Assembly: GCA_039654915.1 (NCBI GenBank)
Contig: CM077595.1
Span: 88,887,501 to 88,951,500 of the forward strand
Source: Aquilaria yunnanensis
Lineage: Eukaryota; Streptophyta; Magnoliopsida; Malvales; Thymelaeaceae
Length of the DNA: 64,000 nucleotides
Reading direction: 5' to 3'
The number at the start of each line of letters is the position of its first letter. Position 1 is the first letter of the stretch. The notes under the pieces are model-generated. The model was not told the DNA's origin, did not search any database, and was given only the letters and a program-made list of their open reading frames with translations. A program made the position numbers and the translations under genes. Positions 11,008-20,035 of the stretch are shown piece by piece.

Positions 11008-12040
11008 CCTCATCTTCCAAGTTGGAATGACCCAAATGCCAAATATGATTATCAAAAAGGTTCAATTGGACATGTAACTGAAAATTCTGTCATATTGAAA
11101 CTCAAGGTCCAACAGTTGGTCGAGTCCAAGTTGCTAGGCCCGATGTGATTGGTAATTGAAAGTGAAGATTTTGAGCTGGAATTACATTAATTTTGGAAGG
11201 GCTCCAAGTCAGATCCGACCTAATAGTCCGCACACACTTTTGAATGACAGGGAATCCTTTGAATAAACTTGTATCTTTGAAAGCTTGCAAAAGTAATCTA
11301 ATAGTAAAAATCTCCTAGATTTAGTCCAGAATCTAGGGTGTAGTCTTTGTTAAATGGACACCTGCTATTCTTTTTCTGGTACAACAAAAAGATGTAATGC
11401 GTGCATTCTACTACTTTCCATTTTTACACTCTTTGCCATTATACTATCCATTATTGCCATCACACTTTACTTTTCGACAAACGGTAATTCTTTTTGTTCT
11501 CTAACAAAAAGATGTTACGTGTACATTATACCACTTTTTAATTCCATTATTACATCTACATATTGTACCAATTTTTACCAAAAATTCAATTATTACACCT
11601 ACACATTCTATCACTTCTTACCAAAAATTCTGTTTTTACATCCATCTCTCACTCCTTTCCATTAAACTATCCATTATTGCTATCATACTTTGCTTTCTAA
11701 ATGATACTACTCGTGGGTGAAAATAAAAAGTTAAGGAAAATTTGATAGTAATGATCTTGAAAGTGCTACCAAATCTAGTAAGAAGGATTTCATATGTTGC
11801 ACCTCAACCCTCAAAAAGAATTCACAGTGGTTATCAACATCCTTGCAAGGAGTCCGGGATTAACTTCCAAAGAAGTTAGCTCTCATATTAAATGACTTCA
11901 GTGGCCTCCCAATTCTCACAAATGCTCAATACAAAAAAAAAAATTCTCAGTTTTCCACAACACAAATTCCAACAAAGGAAAGAAGTTCCTCCCTTCCATC
12001 AAAAGCCATTAAAGAGAAAATCCAAACAAGAAAAAAAAAT
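11008..12040. other. Degenerate interior stretch without gene
   Basis: AT-rich sequence with scattered ACAAAAAGATGT / TTTACACTCTTTGCC-like repeated words near 11380-11700. No gag-pol motif found in any frame. Confidence 0.35.
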
Positions 12041-12420
12041 CCAAAAAAAAAAAAGAGACTGAGAAGCAAATAAAGCCACTTGAGTCATCTTACTTCAAGA
12101 AGGCTATGATCTCGGTTCTCCATAACACAAACTCCAAAAAAAAAAGGGAAAAAGTTCATCCCTTCCATCAAAAAGCCAACAAGGGAAAATTCAAAACCAA
12201 AAAAAGCGAGACTGAGAGCAAACACAAGCAAGTAAGGCCACTTGAATCATCTCATTTCAAGAAGGCTATGATCTCGGTTCTCTGTAACAAAAACTCCGAA
12301 AAGGAAAAAGTTCATCCCTTCCACCAAAAAGCCAACAAGGGAAAATTCAAAACCAAAAAGAACTGAGAACAAGCACGAGCAAGCAAGGCCACTTGAGTCA
12401 TCTCACTTCAAGAGAGTTAT
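12040..12420 (+). repeat. Tandem repeat, about 2.3 units of ~165 bp
   Basis: Each unit contains CACTTGAGTCATCT, TTCAAGAAGGCTATGATCTC, AAAGTTCATCCCTTCCA and CCAACAAGGGAAAATTCAAA. The open frame across it (12106-12366) simply translates the repeat and is not a gene. Confidence 0.7.
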
Positions 12421-12689
12421 CAAGTATGTTATCACCATAGCTCACACAAAAAAACAAAAAAACAAAAAAAAAAGAGGAAAAAGGGCTCAAACTAGAAAAA
12501 AAAAAAAGAAAGAAAAAAAGTGAGCTATGGATTCTAGACTGAAAACCTGCAAAGGCGGTTTAGAACACAAAAGCAACTTTCAAGCCAAGCATACATAAAG
12601 ACCACGATAGTTGGGGGGCAACAGATGAGGTTTAACTTTCTGGAAAGAGTGGCAAGTTTGAGGTCATCACTATTGAGTTTTTCATCATA

Positions 12690-13150
12690 ATCAAATTTGC
12701 TCACGAGTAGTATTAAAAGACCCTTCTTTCAAACCACTTAAACTTAACTTTCCTCAGACTTATCATCCTCATTCAGCTAAAAGACTATCATTGTGAAACT
12801 TGTTTCTACCTTATTTAATACTGCTCACGAGTAGTATTAAAAGACCATTCTTTCACACCACTTAAATTTAACTTTCCTTAGACCTAACATCCTCATTCAG
12901 TTAAAAGACTATCATTGTGAATCATGTTTCTACCTTATTTAATACTGCTCACGAGTAGTATTAAAATACCCTTCTTTCACACCACTCAAACTTAACTTTA
13001 CTCAGACCTAATATTTACCTCTTAATATTATTCTCATTCAGCTAAAAGACTGCCACAAAAAAAAAACATTCAAACTTAACTTTCCTCACACCTAACATTT
13101 ACCTCTCGATATCATCCTCATTCAGTTAAAAGGCTATTATTGTGAATCAT
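12690..13150 (+). repeat. Tandem repeat, about four units of ~125 bp
   Basis: Units share CTCACGAGTAGTATTAAAAG, CTTCTTTCACACCACT, TAACTTTCCTCAGACCTAA, CTCATTCAGCTAAAAGACTA and GTTTCTACCTTATT. The last unit is shortened. Confidence 0.75.
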
Positions 13151-14040
13151 GTTTCTACCTTATTGCCTTGCACAGTTTATGTCTTCGAGTTGGAAAGGGA
13201 AGAGTGGCAGGATATTTTAATTAAAAATAAAGACCGTAAATTACTTTGTCAAGCTTTGCAAATTGATGAAAGTTTTTCTTTAAGGCCAAACCATTATTCA
13301 TTAATGTATGTAGACTTAAAAGTGAGGAGATAGCTTGAGTCTTTCTTTAATAAGATGTGGTTCTTGTAAGAGAAATTTACGATCAAGTGCCATCACAAAG
13401 GTCTAGAAATGCTCGACCTTCTGTTAAAGGCGAGGTGATACCTTTTATCCACATAAATACCATATTCAGGGGGCAAAGTAGTCTCTACGAAGCGTAAGAG
13501 GAATACTGCCAACAAAGAAGTTCAATAGACAAGGGGGCAAGTCTTATGGATCAAAACATGAGTTCAAGGAAGAGCAATCATTCAGATTATAACATGGGAA
13601 TAAGTAAGTGTCGGCACGGTCACAAGAAAAGGGGCAAAGCAGACATTGAAAGTAAAGCCTTTGATGGTATCAAATCCATGACAATGGATGAGTACCCGAA
13701 AGAGATATAAATTATGAGGCGGGCCAACTTTAAGGAAATTGAGGCCAAAATTCAAGAACAAGTAAAAGAAAGCAGGATTTTGAAAAGAGTTGGGCTTTTG
13801 AGGCAATGGACAAGAGCTGGGAAGCATAAAGAGATTCAATGATAGTCCAAGAAGGCCATTACAAAGAGGATCCAGTAAAACAAAGACATAAAGAACTAGA
13901 TCCATACAAAAAAAAAAAGCCATTAGTTACACATGCTCTGCATTCATGCATTTCATATCATGCATACATAGCCTTTACATAACAAGGACCAAACAGGAAT
14001 CACATTCACATCACAGTTACAGCAATATAAGCTGAGATCT
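13151..14040. other. Interior stretch without recognised gene
   Basis: Holds a 63-codon plus-strand frame (13142-13333) with a coding-like stretch FELEREEWQDILIKNKDRKL that I cannot assign. It might be a remnant of an older ORF. No polymerase motif is visible. Confidence 0.3.
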
Positions 14041-14089
14041 CAATGTCATCAGCTCTTACCAATCTATCACTGGATACACAGCTAATATG

Positions 14090-14640
14090 CGGGACCAACC
14101 CGCATCAGGAATTCAAGAATAAAGTAGACAATATTGTCAAAAGCTTGGCTACCGATTCAATAATCGAGGCTACACCTGGAAGGATCGGATTGACGCCAGC
14201 TAGTAGTATCCAAGATAAGAGATAGCTATAGCCAAGGATAAGGCAGATATAAAAAAAAAATATAAAATAGACAATATTTTCAAAAGCCTGGCAATTGATT
14301 CAATAATCGAGGCTACACCTGGAAGGATCGGATTGACGCCAGCTAGTAGTATCCAAGATAAGAGATAGCTATAGCCAAGGATAAGGCAGATATAAAAAAA
14401 AAATATATAAAATAGACAATATTGTCAAAAGCCTGGCAATTGATTCAATAATCGAGGCTACACCTGGAAGGACAGGATTGATGCCAGCTTAGCAGCATCC
14501 AAGATAAGAGATAGTCAAAGATAAGGCAGACATCAAGAAATATTGTCGTTGAAAATTTGTCAAAAGCGGACAATGGATTCAATAATCGAGGACTGGATCG
14601 ACGTCAGCTCGATGGAATATAAAAAATATCTATCACATCA
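14090..14640 (+). repeat. Tandem repeat, about three and a half units of ~150 bp
   Basis: Units contain GACAATATTGTCAAAAGC, GATTCAATAATCGAGGCTAC, CTGGAAGGATCGGATTGACG and CCAAGATAAGAGATAG. The array ends ~130 bp before the first cysteine-rich protein gene and may include its promoter. Each unit includes the palindrome GACAATATTGTC. Confidence 0.75.
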
Positions 14641-14769
14641 AAATGAAGTAGGATCCACTTTTCCGGTTAAACGGCGGATACGGTACTCCGTGACTCTCAA
14701 GTCGGTTCTCTCAGTTGCCCATAATAACTGATTCCTTCACCTCTTCTTTCTTTTACTTCCCTCTAGAAA

Positions 14770-15228
14770 ATGGATCCTACTCTTTCTGTCTTACGAAAAT
14801 ATTTTCCTTCTCTCCCAATGAACATTCTCAAAAAGATCTACCAAGTTCGCTGTGAACGATTAAGAGATCTGATGCACAAAGGAATCCCTGAAGATGTGCG
14901 GTGGTTAATCGAAGCCAAGGTTCGTCTGGCATGTGAAATCCCAGAGGCATTTGTGTCTCACATGCCTGGTATAGGCAAAAGCTCTTATACCAAAAAGCGA
15001 AGAGCGAAAAGGTTACAAGTCTGCCATAAATGTGGACGATGGACTTGTAATACTAAATGTCGTTCTTTAGGGATGATTTCTGATAATCGAGAAGATAAAA
15101 TACGATTCATTAAGAATAGCCTGAGTAAGGATTCGTTGGATGATATCCAATTGACTCTTGAGACGCATTCTTGTGGATCTGTGCAACGTGAACTTCTTGG
15201 TTTATGGAGCATTTTTCATGAAGAATGA
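14770..15228 (+). CDS. Cysteine-rich, basic nucleic-acid-binding-like protein, copy 1 (shortened by a stop)
   Basis: First of three tandem paralogues inside the retrotransposon. The 152-residue product has a helical N-terminal part (LRKYFPSLPMNILKK), then a Lys/Arg-rich run (KKRRAKRL) followed directly by four cysteines, CHKCGRWTCNTKC (C-x2-C-x4-C-x3-C), a probable zinc site. This arrangement is what I know from the small nucleic-acid-binding cysteine-rich proteins of carla-, allexi- and vitivirus-type flexiviruses, though cysteine spacing differs. Relative to copies 2 and 3 it stops early at TGA 15226-15228; the homologous tail continues in frame after that stop to about 15318. Known for the viral relatives: RNA/DNA binding and silencing suppression. 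Function here is unproven. Confidence 0.6.
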   Translation: MDPTLSVLRKYFPSLPMNILKKIYQVRCERLRDLMHKGIPEDVRWLIEAKVRLACEIPEAFVSHMPGIGKSSYTKKRRAKRLQVCHKCGRWTCNTKCRSLGMISDNREDKIRFIKNSLSKDSLDDIQLTLETHSCGSVQRELLGLWSIFHEE

Positions 15229-15479
15229 AACCGTTACAGTCCCGGGAATCTGACTGTAAATGACCCTGTTTGCCAGCTTGTAAGAAAACTGGATGGGAAG
15301 CAAATCCTCGACTCATAGAAGCCGTTAATGCCGTTATTGGACGTAAAACCAGTGGAAGATGTGAGCCACAGTCACAATTACTGTACATACAGTTTGTTAT
15401 ATTTGGAAAAGTTTGCATTTTCTTTTGACAGATGTACATGCTCTCCTAAGTGTAATCGACACGTTATCCATTTCATCGC

Positions 15480-15487
15480 TATAAATG
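15480..15487 (+). promoter_or_regulatory. TATA box upstream of cysteine-rich gene copy 2
   Basis: TATAAATG within CATCGCTATAAATGCATG, 87 bases before the ATG at 15567. It belongs to a spacer that is repeated upstream of copy 3. Confidence 0.5.
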
Positions 15488-15566
15488 CATGTTCTTCCAG
15501 TCGGTTATCTAAGTTTCCTTCAATAACTAATTCCTTTCCATCATCTCTCAAATTCTTCTCTCATCA

Positions 15567-16115
15567 ATGGATTCTACTCTTTCTACCCTGCGAAAATACT
15601 TTCCTTCTCTTCCAATAAAAGTCCTTAAAAAGATCTACCTTGCTAGATGTGAAAGAATCAGAGTTTTTATGCACAAAGGCATTCCTGATAATGTGCGGTG
15701 GCTAATTGAAGCTAAGGTTCGTTCAGCTGGTGAAGTTCCAGAAGCGTTCTTTCCCCGTATGCCCGGCTTTGGTAAAAGCGCTTATGCTAAAAAGCGAAGA
15801 GCAAAGAGGCTAGGTGTCTGTCATAAATGTGGACGATGGAATTGTAATACTAAATGTCGCTTTTTAGGATACATCTCCAGAAATCATGAAGATAAAAGAA
15901 AATTCATCAAGAATGGCCTGCGTAAGGAATCTTTGGATGATATCCTATTAACTTTTGAAACACATTCTTGTGAAATAGTGCAATGGGAAATTATGGATTT
16001 ATGGTGGACTTTCCAAAAAGAACAAGATCGTTACAGTCTTGGGAATGTGACTTTAAACGACCCTGTTTGTCAGTTTGTAAGAAAACTGGATGGGAAGCAA
16101 ATCCCCGACTTATAG
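15567..16115 (+). CDS. Cysteine-rich, basic nucleic-acid-binding-like protein, copy 2
   Basis: Full-length 182-residue paralogue. Residues ~1-30 form an amphipathic helical region, 31-68 include MHKGIPDNVRWLIEAKVR, 71-82 are the basic run SAYAKKRRAKRL, and Cys85, Cys88, Cys93 and Cys97 make a C-x2-C-x4-C-x3-C site. The C-terminal third is acidic/aromatic and ends with DPVCQFVRKLDGKQ. Its own TATA box lies at 15480. Basic-run-plus-Cys architecture suggests RNA or DNA binding; the closest family I recall is the flexivirus cysteine-rich protein group. No signal peptide or membrane segment. The central part is almost identical to copy 3 at the DNA level. Alternative: an unrelated plant zinc-binding protein. 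Confidence 0.65.
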   Translation: MDSTLSTLRKYFPSLPIKVLKKIYLARCERIRVFMHKGIPDNVRWLIEAKVRSAGEVPEAFFPRMPGFGKSAYAKKRRAKRLGVCHKCGRWNCNTKCRFLGYISRNHEDKRKFIKNGLRKESLDDILLTFETHSCEIVQWEIMDLWWTFQKEQDRYSLGNVTLNDPVCQFVRKLDGKQIPDL

Positions 16116-16265
16116 AAGGCATTGAAGCCATTACTGGATATAAATCAGTGGAAGATGAGAGCCACGGTCATGATTCCTGTACATATAAGCTGTCATTTGT
16201 CTTTTCTTTTGACAATAATGTACTTGCTTCTGTAAGTGTAATTAACGCATTATCCCTTTCATCAC

Positions 16266-16273
16266 TATAAATA
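16266..16273 (+). promoter_or_regulatory. TATA box upstream of cysteine-rich gene copy 3
   Basis: TATAAATA within CATCACTATAAATATGTG, 66 bases before the ATG at 16332. Homologous to the box before copy 2. Confidence 0.5.
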
Positions 16274-16331
16274 TGTGTTAGTTATTTTCGTTTCCTACAA
16301 TCACTAATTTCTTTCTTTGCCTCCTTCATCA

Positions 16332-16880
16332 ATGGAGTCTTCTCTTTCCGCCTTACGAAAGTATTTTCCTTCCTTCCCAATAAATGTTCTTAAAAAGATT
16401 TATCAAGCTAGATGTGAACGATTCAGAGTATTTATGCACAAAGGCATCCCTGATAATGTGCGGTGGCTAATTGAAGCTAAGGTTCGTTCAGCTGGTGAAG
16501 TTCCCGAAGCGTTCTTTCCCCGTATGCCCGGCTTTGGTAAAAGCGCTTATGCCAAAAAAAGAAGAGCAAAGAGGCTAGGCGTTTGTCATAATTGTGGATG
16601 GTGGATTTGCGGCAATAAATGTCGTTCTCCAGGAGTGATCACCAGAAATCGTAATGATAGAATAAAATTCATCAAGAATGGCTTGCGTAAGGAATCTCTG
16701 GAAGATATTCGAGAGGTTCTTGAAGCGCATTCTTGCGGAATAGTGCAATTTGAGGTTGTTGGATTATGGATAATTTTCCAAAAAGAACGAGATCGTTATA
16801 GTCTTGGGAATCTGACTTTAAACGACCCAGTTTGCCAGTTTGTGAGAAAACTGGATGGGATGCAAATCACCGATTCATAG
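16332..16880 (+). CDS. Cysteine-rich, basic nucleic-acid-binding-like protein, copy 3
   Basis: Third paralogue, 182 residues from the ATG at 16332 (MESSLSALRKYF). That ATG aligns with the starts of copies 1 and 2; an in-frame ATG five codons upstream (16317) is less likely. The basic run KKRRAKRL and the cysteine site CHNCGWWICGNKC are intact, although two residues between the cysteines differ from copies 1 and 2. It ends DPVCQFVRKLDGMQ plus a short tail. It shares a long block with copy 2 (about residues 35-86) with almost no amino-acid change, then diverges more. Same inferred role as copies 1 and 2; the intact frame suggests selection or recent duplication. Confidence 0.65.
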   Translation: MESSLSALRKYFPSFPINVLKKIYQARCERFRVFMHKGIPDNVRWLIEAKVRSAGEVPEAFFPRMPGFGKSAYAKKRRAKRLGVCHNCGWWICGNKCRSPGVITRNRNDRIKFIKNGLRKESLEDIREVLEAHSCGIVQFEVVGLWIIFQKERDRYSLGNLTLNDPVCQFVRKLDGMQITDS

Positions 16881-16904
16881 AAAGCATTGAAGCCATTACT
16901 GGAC

Positions 16905-17300
16905 GCAAAGCCAGTGAAAGACGAGGATCAAAGTCACGATTACTGTACGTGCTAGCTGTCGCTTTTGGAAATTTTCCTCCCCTTTTGGTAATAATGTATC
17001 CACTCCTGACGTGAACCAAAGTCACGATTACTGTACGTGCTAGCTGTCGCTTTTGAAATCTTCCTCCCCTTTCGGCGATAATGTATCCACTCCTGACATG
17101 AGCCATAGTCACGATACTGTACATGCTAGCTGCCACTTTTTAAAATTTTCCTTCTCTTCCAACAATCACGTACCTACTCCTGACGTAAGCTACAGTAGTG
17201 ACTACTGTACATACTAGCAGCTATTTTGAAAATTTTCCTCCTCTTTTAACGATAGTGTACCCATACCTGACCAGAGTCATACTCGTGACTACTGTGAATA
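16905..17300 (+). repeat. Tandem ~85-bp repeats with TGACG motifs upstream of LOG
   Basis: About four and a half degenerate units of the type AGTCACGATTACTGTACGTG, CTAGCTGTCGCTTTT, AATTTTCCTCCCCTTTT, TAATGTATCCACTCCTGACG. TGACG or near-TGACG occurs at unit ends (about 17007, 17090 as TGACA, 17180 as TGACGTAAG). Related single copies of GAGCCACAGTCACAATTACT lie after cysteine-rich genes 1 and 2. TGACG is the core of as-1-type elements bound by TGA bZIP factors, so a promoter or enhancer role is plausible. Confidence 0.6.
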
Positions 17301-17357
17301 GCTGGCAATAATGTATCCATTCTTGAAAATAAAATTATTGCCTTATCTCTTCATCTC

Positions 17358-17365
17358 TATAAATA
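17358..17365 (+). promoter_or_regulatory. TATA box upstream of LOG-like gene
   Basis: TATAAATA in CATCTCTATAAATATATCC, 40 bases before the chosen ATG at 17398, giving a very short predicted leader. It lies inside the longer frame opening at 17311, which argues against that earlier start. Confidence 0.45.
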
Positions 17366-17397
17366 TATCCTCTTTTCTCACAAGGGTAAGGATAAGA

Positions 17398-18027
17398 ATG
17401 GAGAAAACCTCAACTCGTAAATCCCGAACTATTTGTGTATTTTCTGGGGCTTTTCCTGGAAAAGATGAAGAGTATTTAAAAGCAGCCAACCATTTGGGAA
17501 GAGTATTAGCTGAGCGAAAAATACATTTAGTTTATGGAGGAGGTAGTGTCGGATTAATGGGAGGTGTAGCATCAGCAGCATCTCTAGGAGGAAGTCAAGT
17601 TCTGGGTATTATCCCTGGACCTCTGAAATTTATTTCTGGGGGCACGATTGGAGAAGAATTAGTGGTTAAAAATTTGCAAGAGCGTGTGTTACAAATGCTT
17701 TTAAATGCTGATGCTTTTATCGCTCTACCAGGTGGTTTTGGCACATTGGGAGAAGTCTTTCAAATTGCTTCAATGGCCCAACTTAATTTGCATAAAAAAC
17801 CCATTGGGCTTTTGAATGTTAACAATTTCTTTACAGGTCTGATAGCTTTTATGGATTATGCTATGCAGAAGAATTTCATATCAAGAGTGGCACGGCGAAT
17901 CATAATATCCGCAACAACTGCTGAAGAATTGTTAGATAAAATACAAGCTTTTGTTCCTGAACCAGATCCAGCAATGATTCAGATAGACTGGACACGACAG
18001 TCTTTCCCGACCAGTTCACTCCCATAA
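17398..18027 (+). CDS. LOG: LOG-type cytokinin riboside 5'-monophosphate phosphoribohydrolase, intronless, retrotransposon-borne
   Basis: The 209-residue protein belongs to the LOG (lysine decarboxylase-like Rossmann) family, which releases active cytokinin base from its nucleotide in one step, in cytosol and nucleus. Visible motifs: N-terminal ICVFSGA, the nucleotide loop YGGGSVGLMGG (46-56), Arg96 matching the family arginine, and the signature PGGFGTLGE (111-119) with glutamate kept at the catalytic position, then HKKPIGLLNV. Length equals plant LOGs (~200-220). Plant LOG genes usually have several introns; this one has none, as expected of a retrocopy. It lies in the sense strand of the LTR element, 0.5 kb after cysteine-rich gene 3. 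Odd: most plant LOGs have two acidic residues at the end of the signature; here the first is Gly. An in-frame upstream ATG (17311) would add 29 residues. Confidence 0.88.
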   Translation: MEKTSTRKSRTICVFSGAFPGKDEEYLKAANHLGRVLAERKIHLVYGGGSVGLMGGVASAASLGGSQVLGIIPGPLKFISGGTIGEELVVKNLQERVLQMLLNADAFIALPGGFGTLGEVFQIASMAQLNLHKKPIGLLNVNNFFTGLIAFMDYAMQKNFISRVARRIIISATTAEELLDKIQAFVPEPDPAMIQIDWTRQSFPTSSLP

Positions 18028-18544
18028 TGGTCATCTACTCACCCTGTTGAAGTATTGTGGAAGAAAGAAGCGATCTGATCCGTTTTTCTTGTCCTTTAGT
18101 TTTAATTATCAGCATTTTCTTTCGTATTTCAGTTTTTATTTTCAGGGAATTTCGTTATCTTATAAGATAGTTTCATCCATGCTGATATTAAAACCATAGG
18201 ACAATGCCTTTAGGTTGGAATGGCTGAGTAAAGAGTAATTTTTATTACTCTTGAGACGCATCCTATTAGGTCTACTAGGCATAACATTTTGGGGTAGTTA
18301 AGCTTTAACCTTATTTGGATGACATATCTCACAAGGGAATCTATATTTACTGAAGAAAATATTAGATGAACCTTGGATATTGATTCCAAACATCCGTTCC
18401 CTTTACATAATTTGTCAGTGTTATTGTCATCATCAAGATTCACTCATCTTATCGAAGTTTAAATTTTTGCACTCACCTATTATGAAAATTCACACTTTCG
18501 AAGAAAATTATTCCAATTTCAATTGCTTTTATATAAATTTCGCT
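18028..18544. other. 3' flank of LOG-like gene
   Basis: No ORF of note; would hold the LOG 3' UTR. No strong polyadenylation signal that I would single out. Confidence 0.35.
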
Positions 18545-20035
18545 CGAGGTCCTAAGGAAAGCTCCTTAGCCTCAAAATCAATTTTCATCATCAGGGTTTT
18601 AAGGATGGAACCTTTGCCTTGAAAAGAATCAATTTTCATCATCGGGGTTTTAAGGATGGAACCTTTGCCTCGAAAACAATCAATTTTCATCAATTCGGGG
18701 TTTTAAGGATGGAACCTTTGCCTCGAAAACAATCAATTTTCATCATCGGGGTTTTAAGGATGGAACCTTTGCCTCGAAAATAATCAATTTTCATCATCAC
18801 GGTTTTAAGGATGGAACCTTTGCCTCGAAAACAATCAATCAATTCGAGGCTTTAAGGATGGAACCTTTACCTCGACATCAATCAATCAATTCGAGGTTTT
18901 AAGGATGGAACCTTTGCCTCGACATCAATCAATCAATCCGGGGTTTTAAGGATGGAACCTTTACCTCGAGATCAATCAATCAATCCGAGGTTTTAAGGAT
19001 AGAACCTTTGCCTCGAGATCAATCAATCAATCCGGGGTTTTAAGGATGGAACATTTGCCTCGAGATCAATTATCAATCCGAGGTTTTAAGGATGGAACAT
19101 TTGCCTCGAAAATAATCAATTTTCATCATCAGGGTTTTAAGGATGGAACCTTTGCCTTGAAAAGAATCAATTTTCATCATCGGGGTTTTAAGGATGGAAC
19201 CTTTGCCTCGAAAACAATCAATTTTCATCAATTCGGGGTTTTAAGGATGGAACCTTTGCCTCGAAAACAATCAATTTTCATCATCGGGGTTTTAAGGATG
19301 GAACCTTTGCCTCGAAAATAATCAATTTTCATCATCAAGGTTTTAAGGATGGAACCTTTGCCTCGAGATCAATCAATCAATCCGAGGTTTTAAGGATGGA
19401 ACCTTTGCCTCGACATCAATCAATCAATCCGGGGTTTTAAGGATGGAACCTTTGCCTCGAGATCAATCAATCAATCCGAGGTTTTAAGGATAGAACCTTT
19501 GCCTCGAGATCAATCAATCAATCCGGGGTTTTAAGGATGGAACCTTTGCCTCGAGATCAATTATCAATCCGAGGTTTTAAGGATGGAACCTTTGCCTCGA
19601 CATCAATCAATCAATTCGAGGTTTTAAGGATGGAACCTTTGCCTCGAGATCAATCAATCAATCCGAGGTTTTAAGGATAGAACCTTTGCCTCGAGATCAA
19701 TCAATCAATCCGGGGTTTTAAGGACGGAACCTTTGCCTCGAGATCAATCAATCAATCCGAGGTTTTAAGGATAGAACCTTTGCCTCGAGATCAATCAATC
19801 AATCCGGGGTTTTAAGGATGGAACCTTTGCCTCGAGATCAATTATCAATCCGAGGTTTTAAGGATGGAACCTTTGCCTCGACATCAATCAATCAATTCGA
19901 GGTTTTAAGGATGGAACCTTTGCCTCGACATCAATCAATCAATCTGGGGTTTTAAGGATGGAACCTTTGCCTCGAGATCAATCAATCAATCCGAGGTTTT
20001 AAGGATGGAACCTTTGCCTCGAAAACAAATAATCA
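18545..20035 (+). repeat. Array of ~30 hairpin-forming repeats, 45-55 bp each
   Basis: The constant part is GGTTTTAAGGATGGAACC, then TTTGCCTCGA, bounded on the left by TCGAGG or TCGGGG, so each unit pairs TCGAGG with CCTCGA and AGGTT with AACCT. Spacers are ATCAATCAATC or AAAACAATCAATTTTCATCA, giving two spacer classes in blocks. A higher-order copy is visible: the order of spacer types at 18594-18800 recurs at 19130-19340. It ends ~350 bp before the 3' LTR. Confidence 0.9.

Noticed and set aside
12106..12366. Lys/Ser-rich 86-codon ORF
   Set aside because: It translates a ~165-bp tandem repeat, and the repeat unit explains the open frame.
17311..17397. Upstream ATG giving LOG a 29-residue extension
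   Set aside because: The TATA box at 17358 falls inside it and LOG proteins start close to ICVFSG; kept only as an alternative.
14770..18027. An integrated virus genome
   Set aside because: Only small cysteine-rich ORFs resemble viral proteins; I see no replicase, movement or coat protein frame, and the LTRs, PBS and PPT define a retrotransposon.
18545..20035. CRISPR-like array
   Set aside because: Regular repeats, but the spacers are themselves repeated, the DNA is plant and it lies inside an LTR retrotransposon; it is a tandem array.
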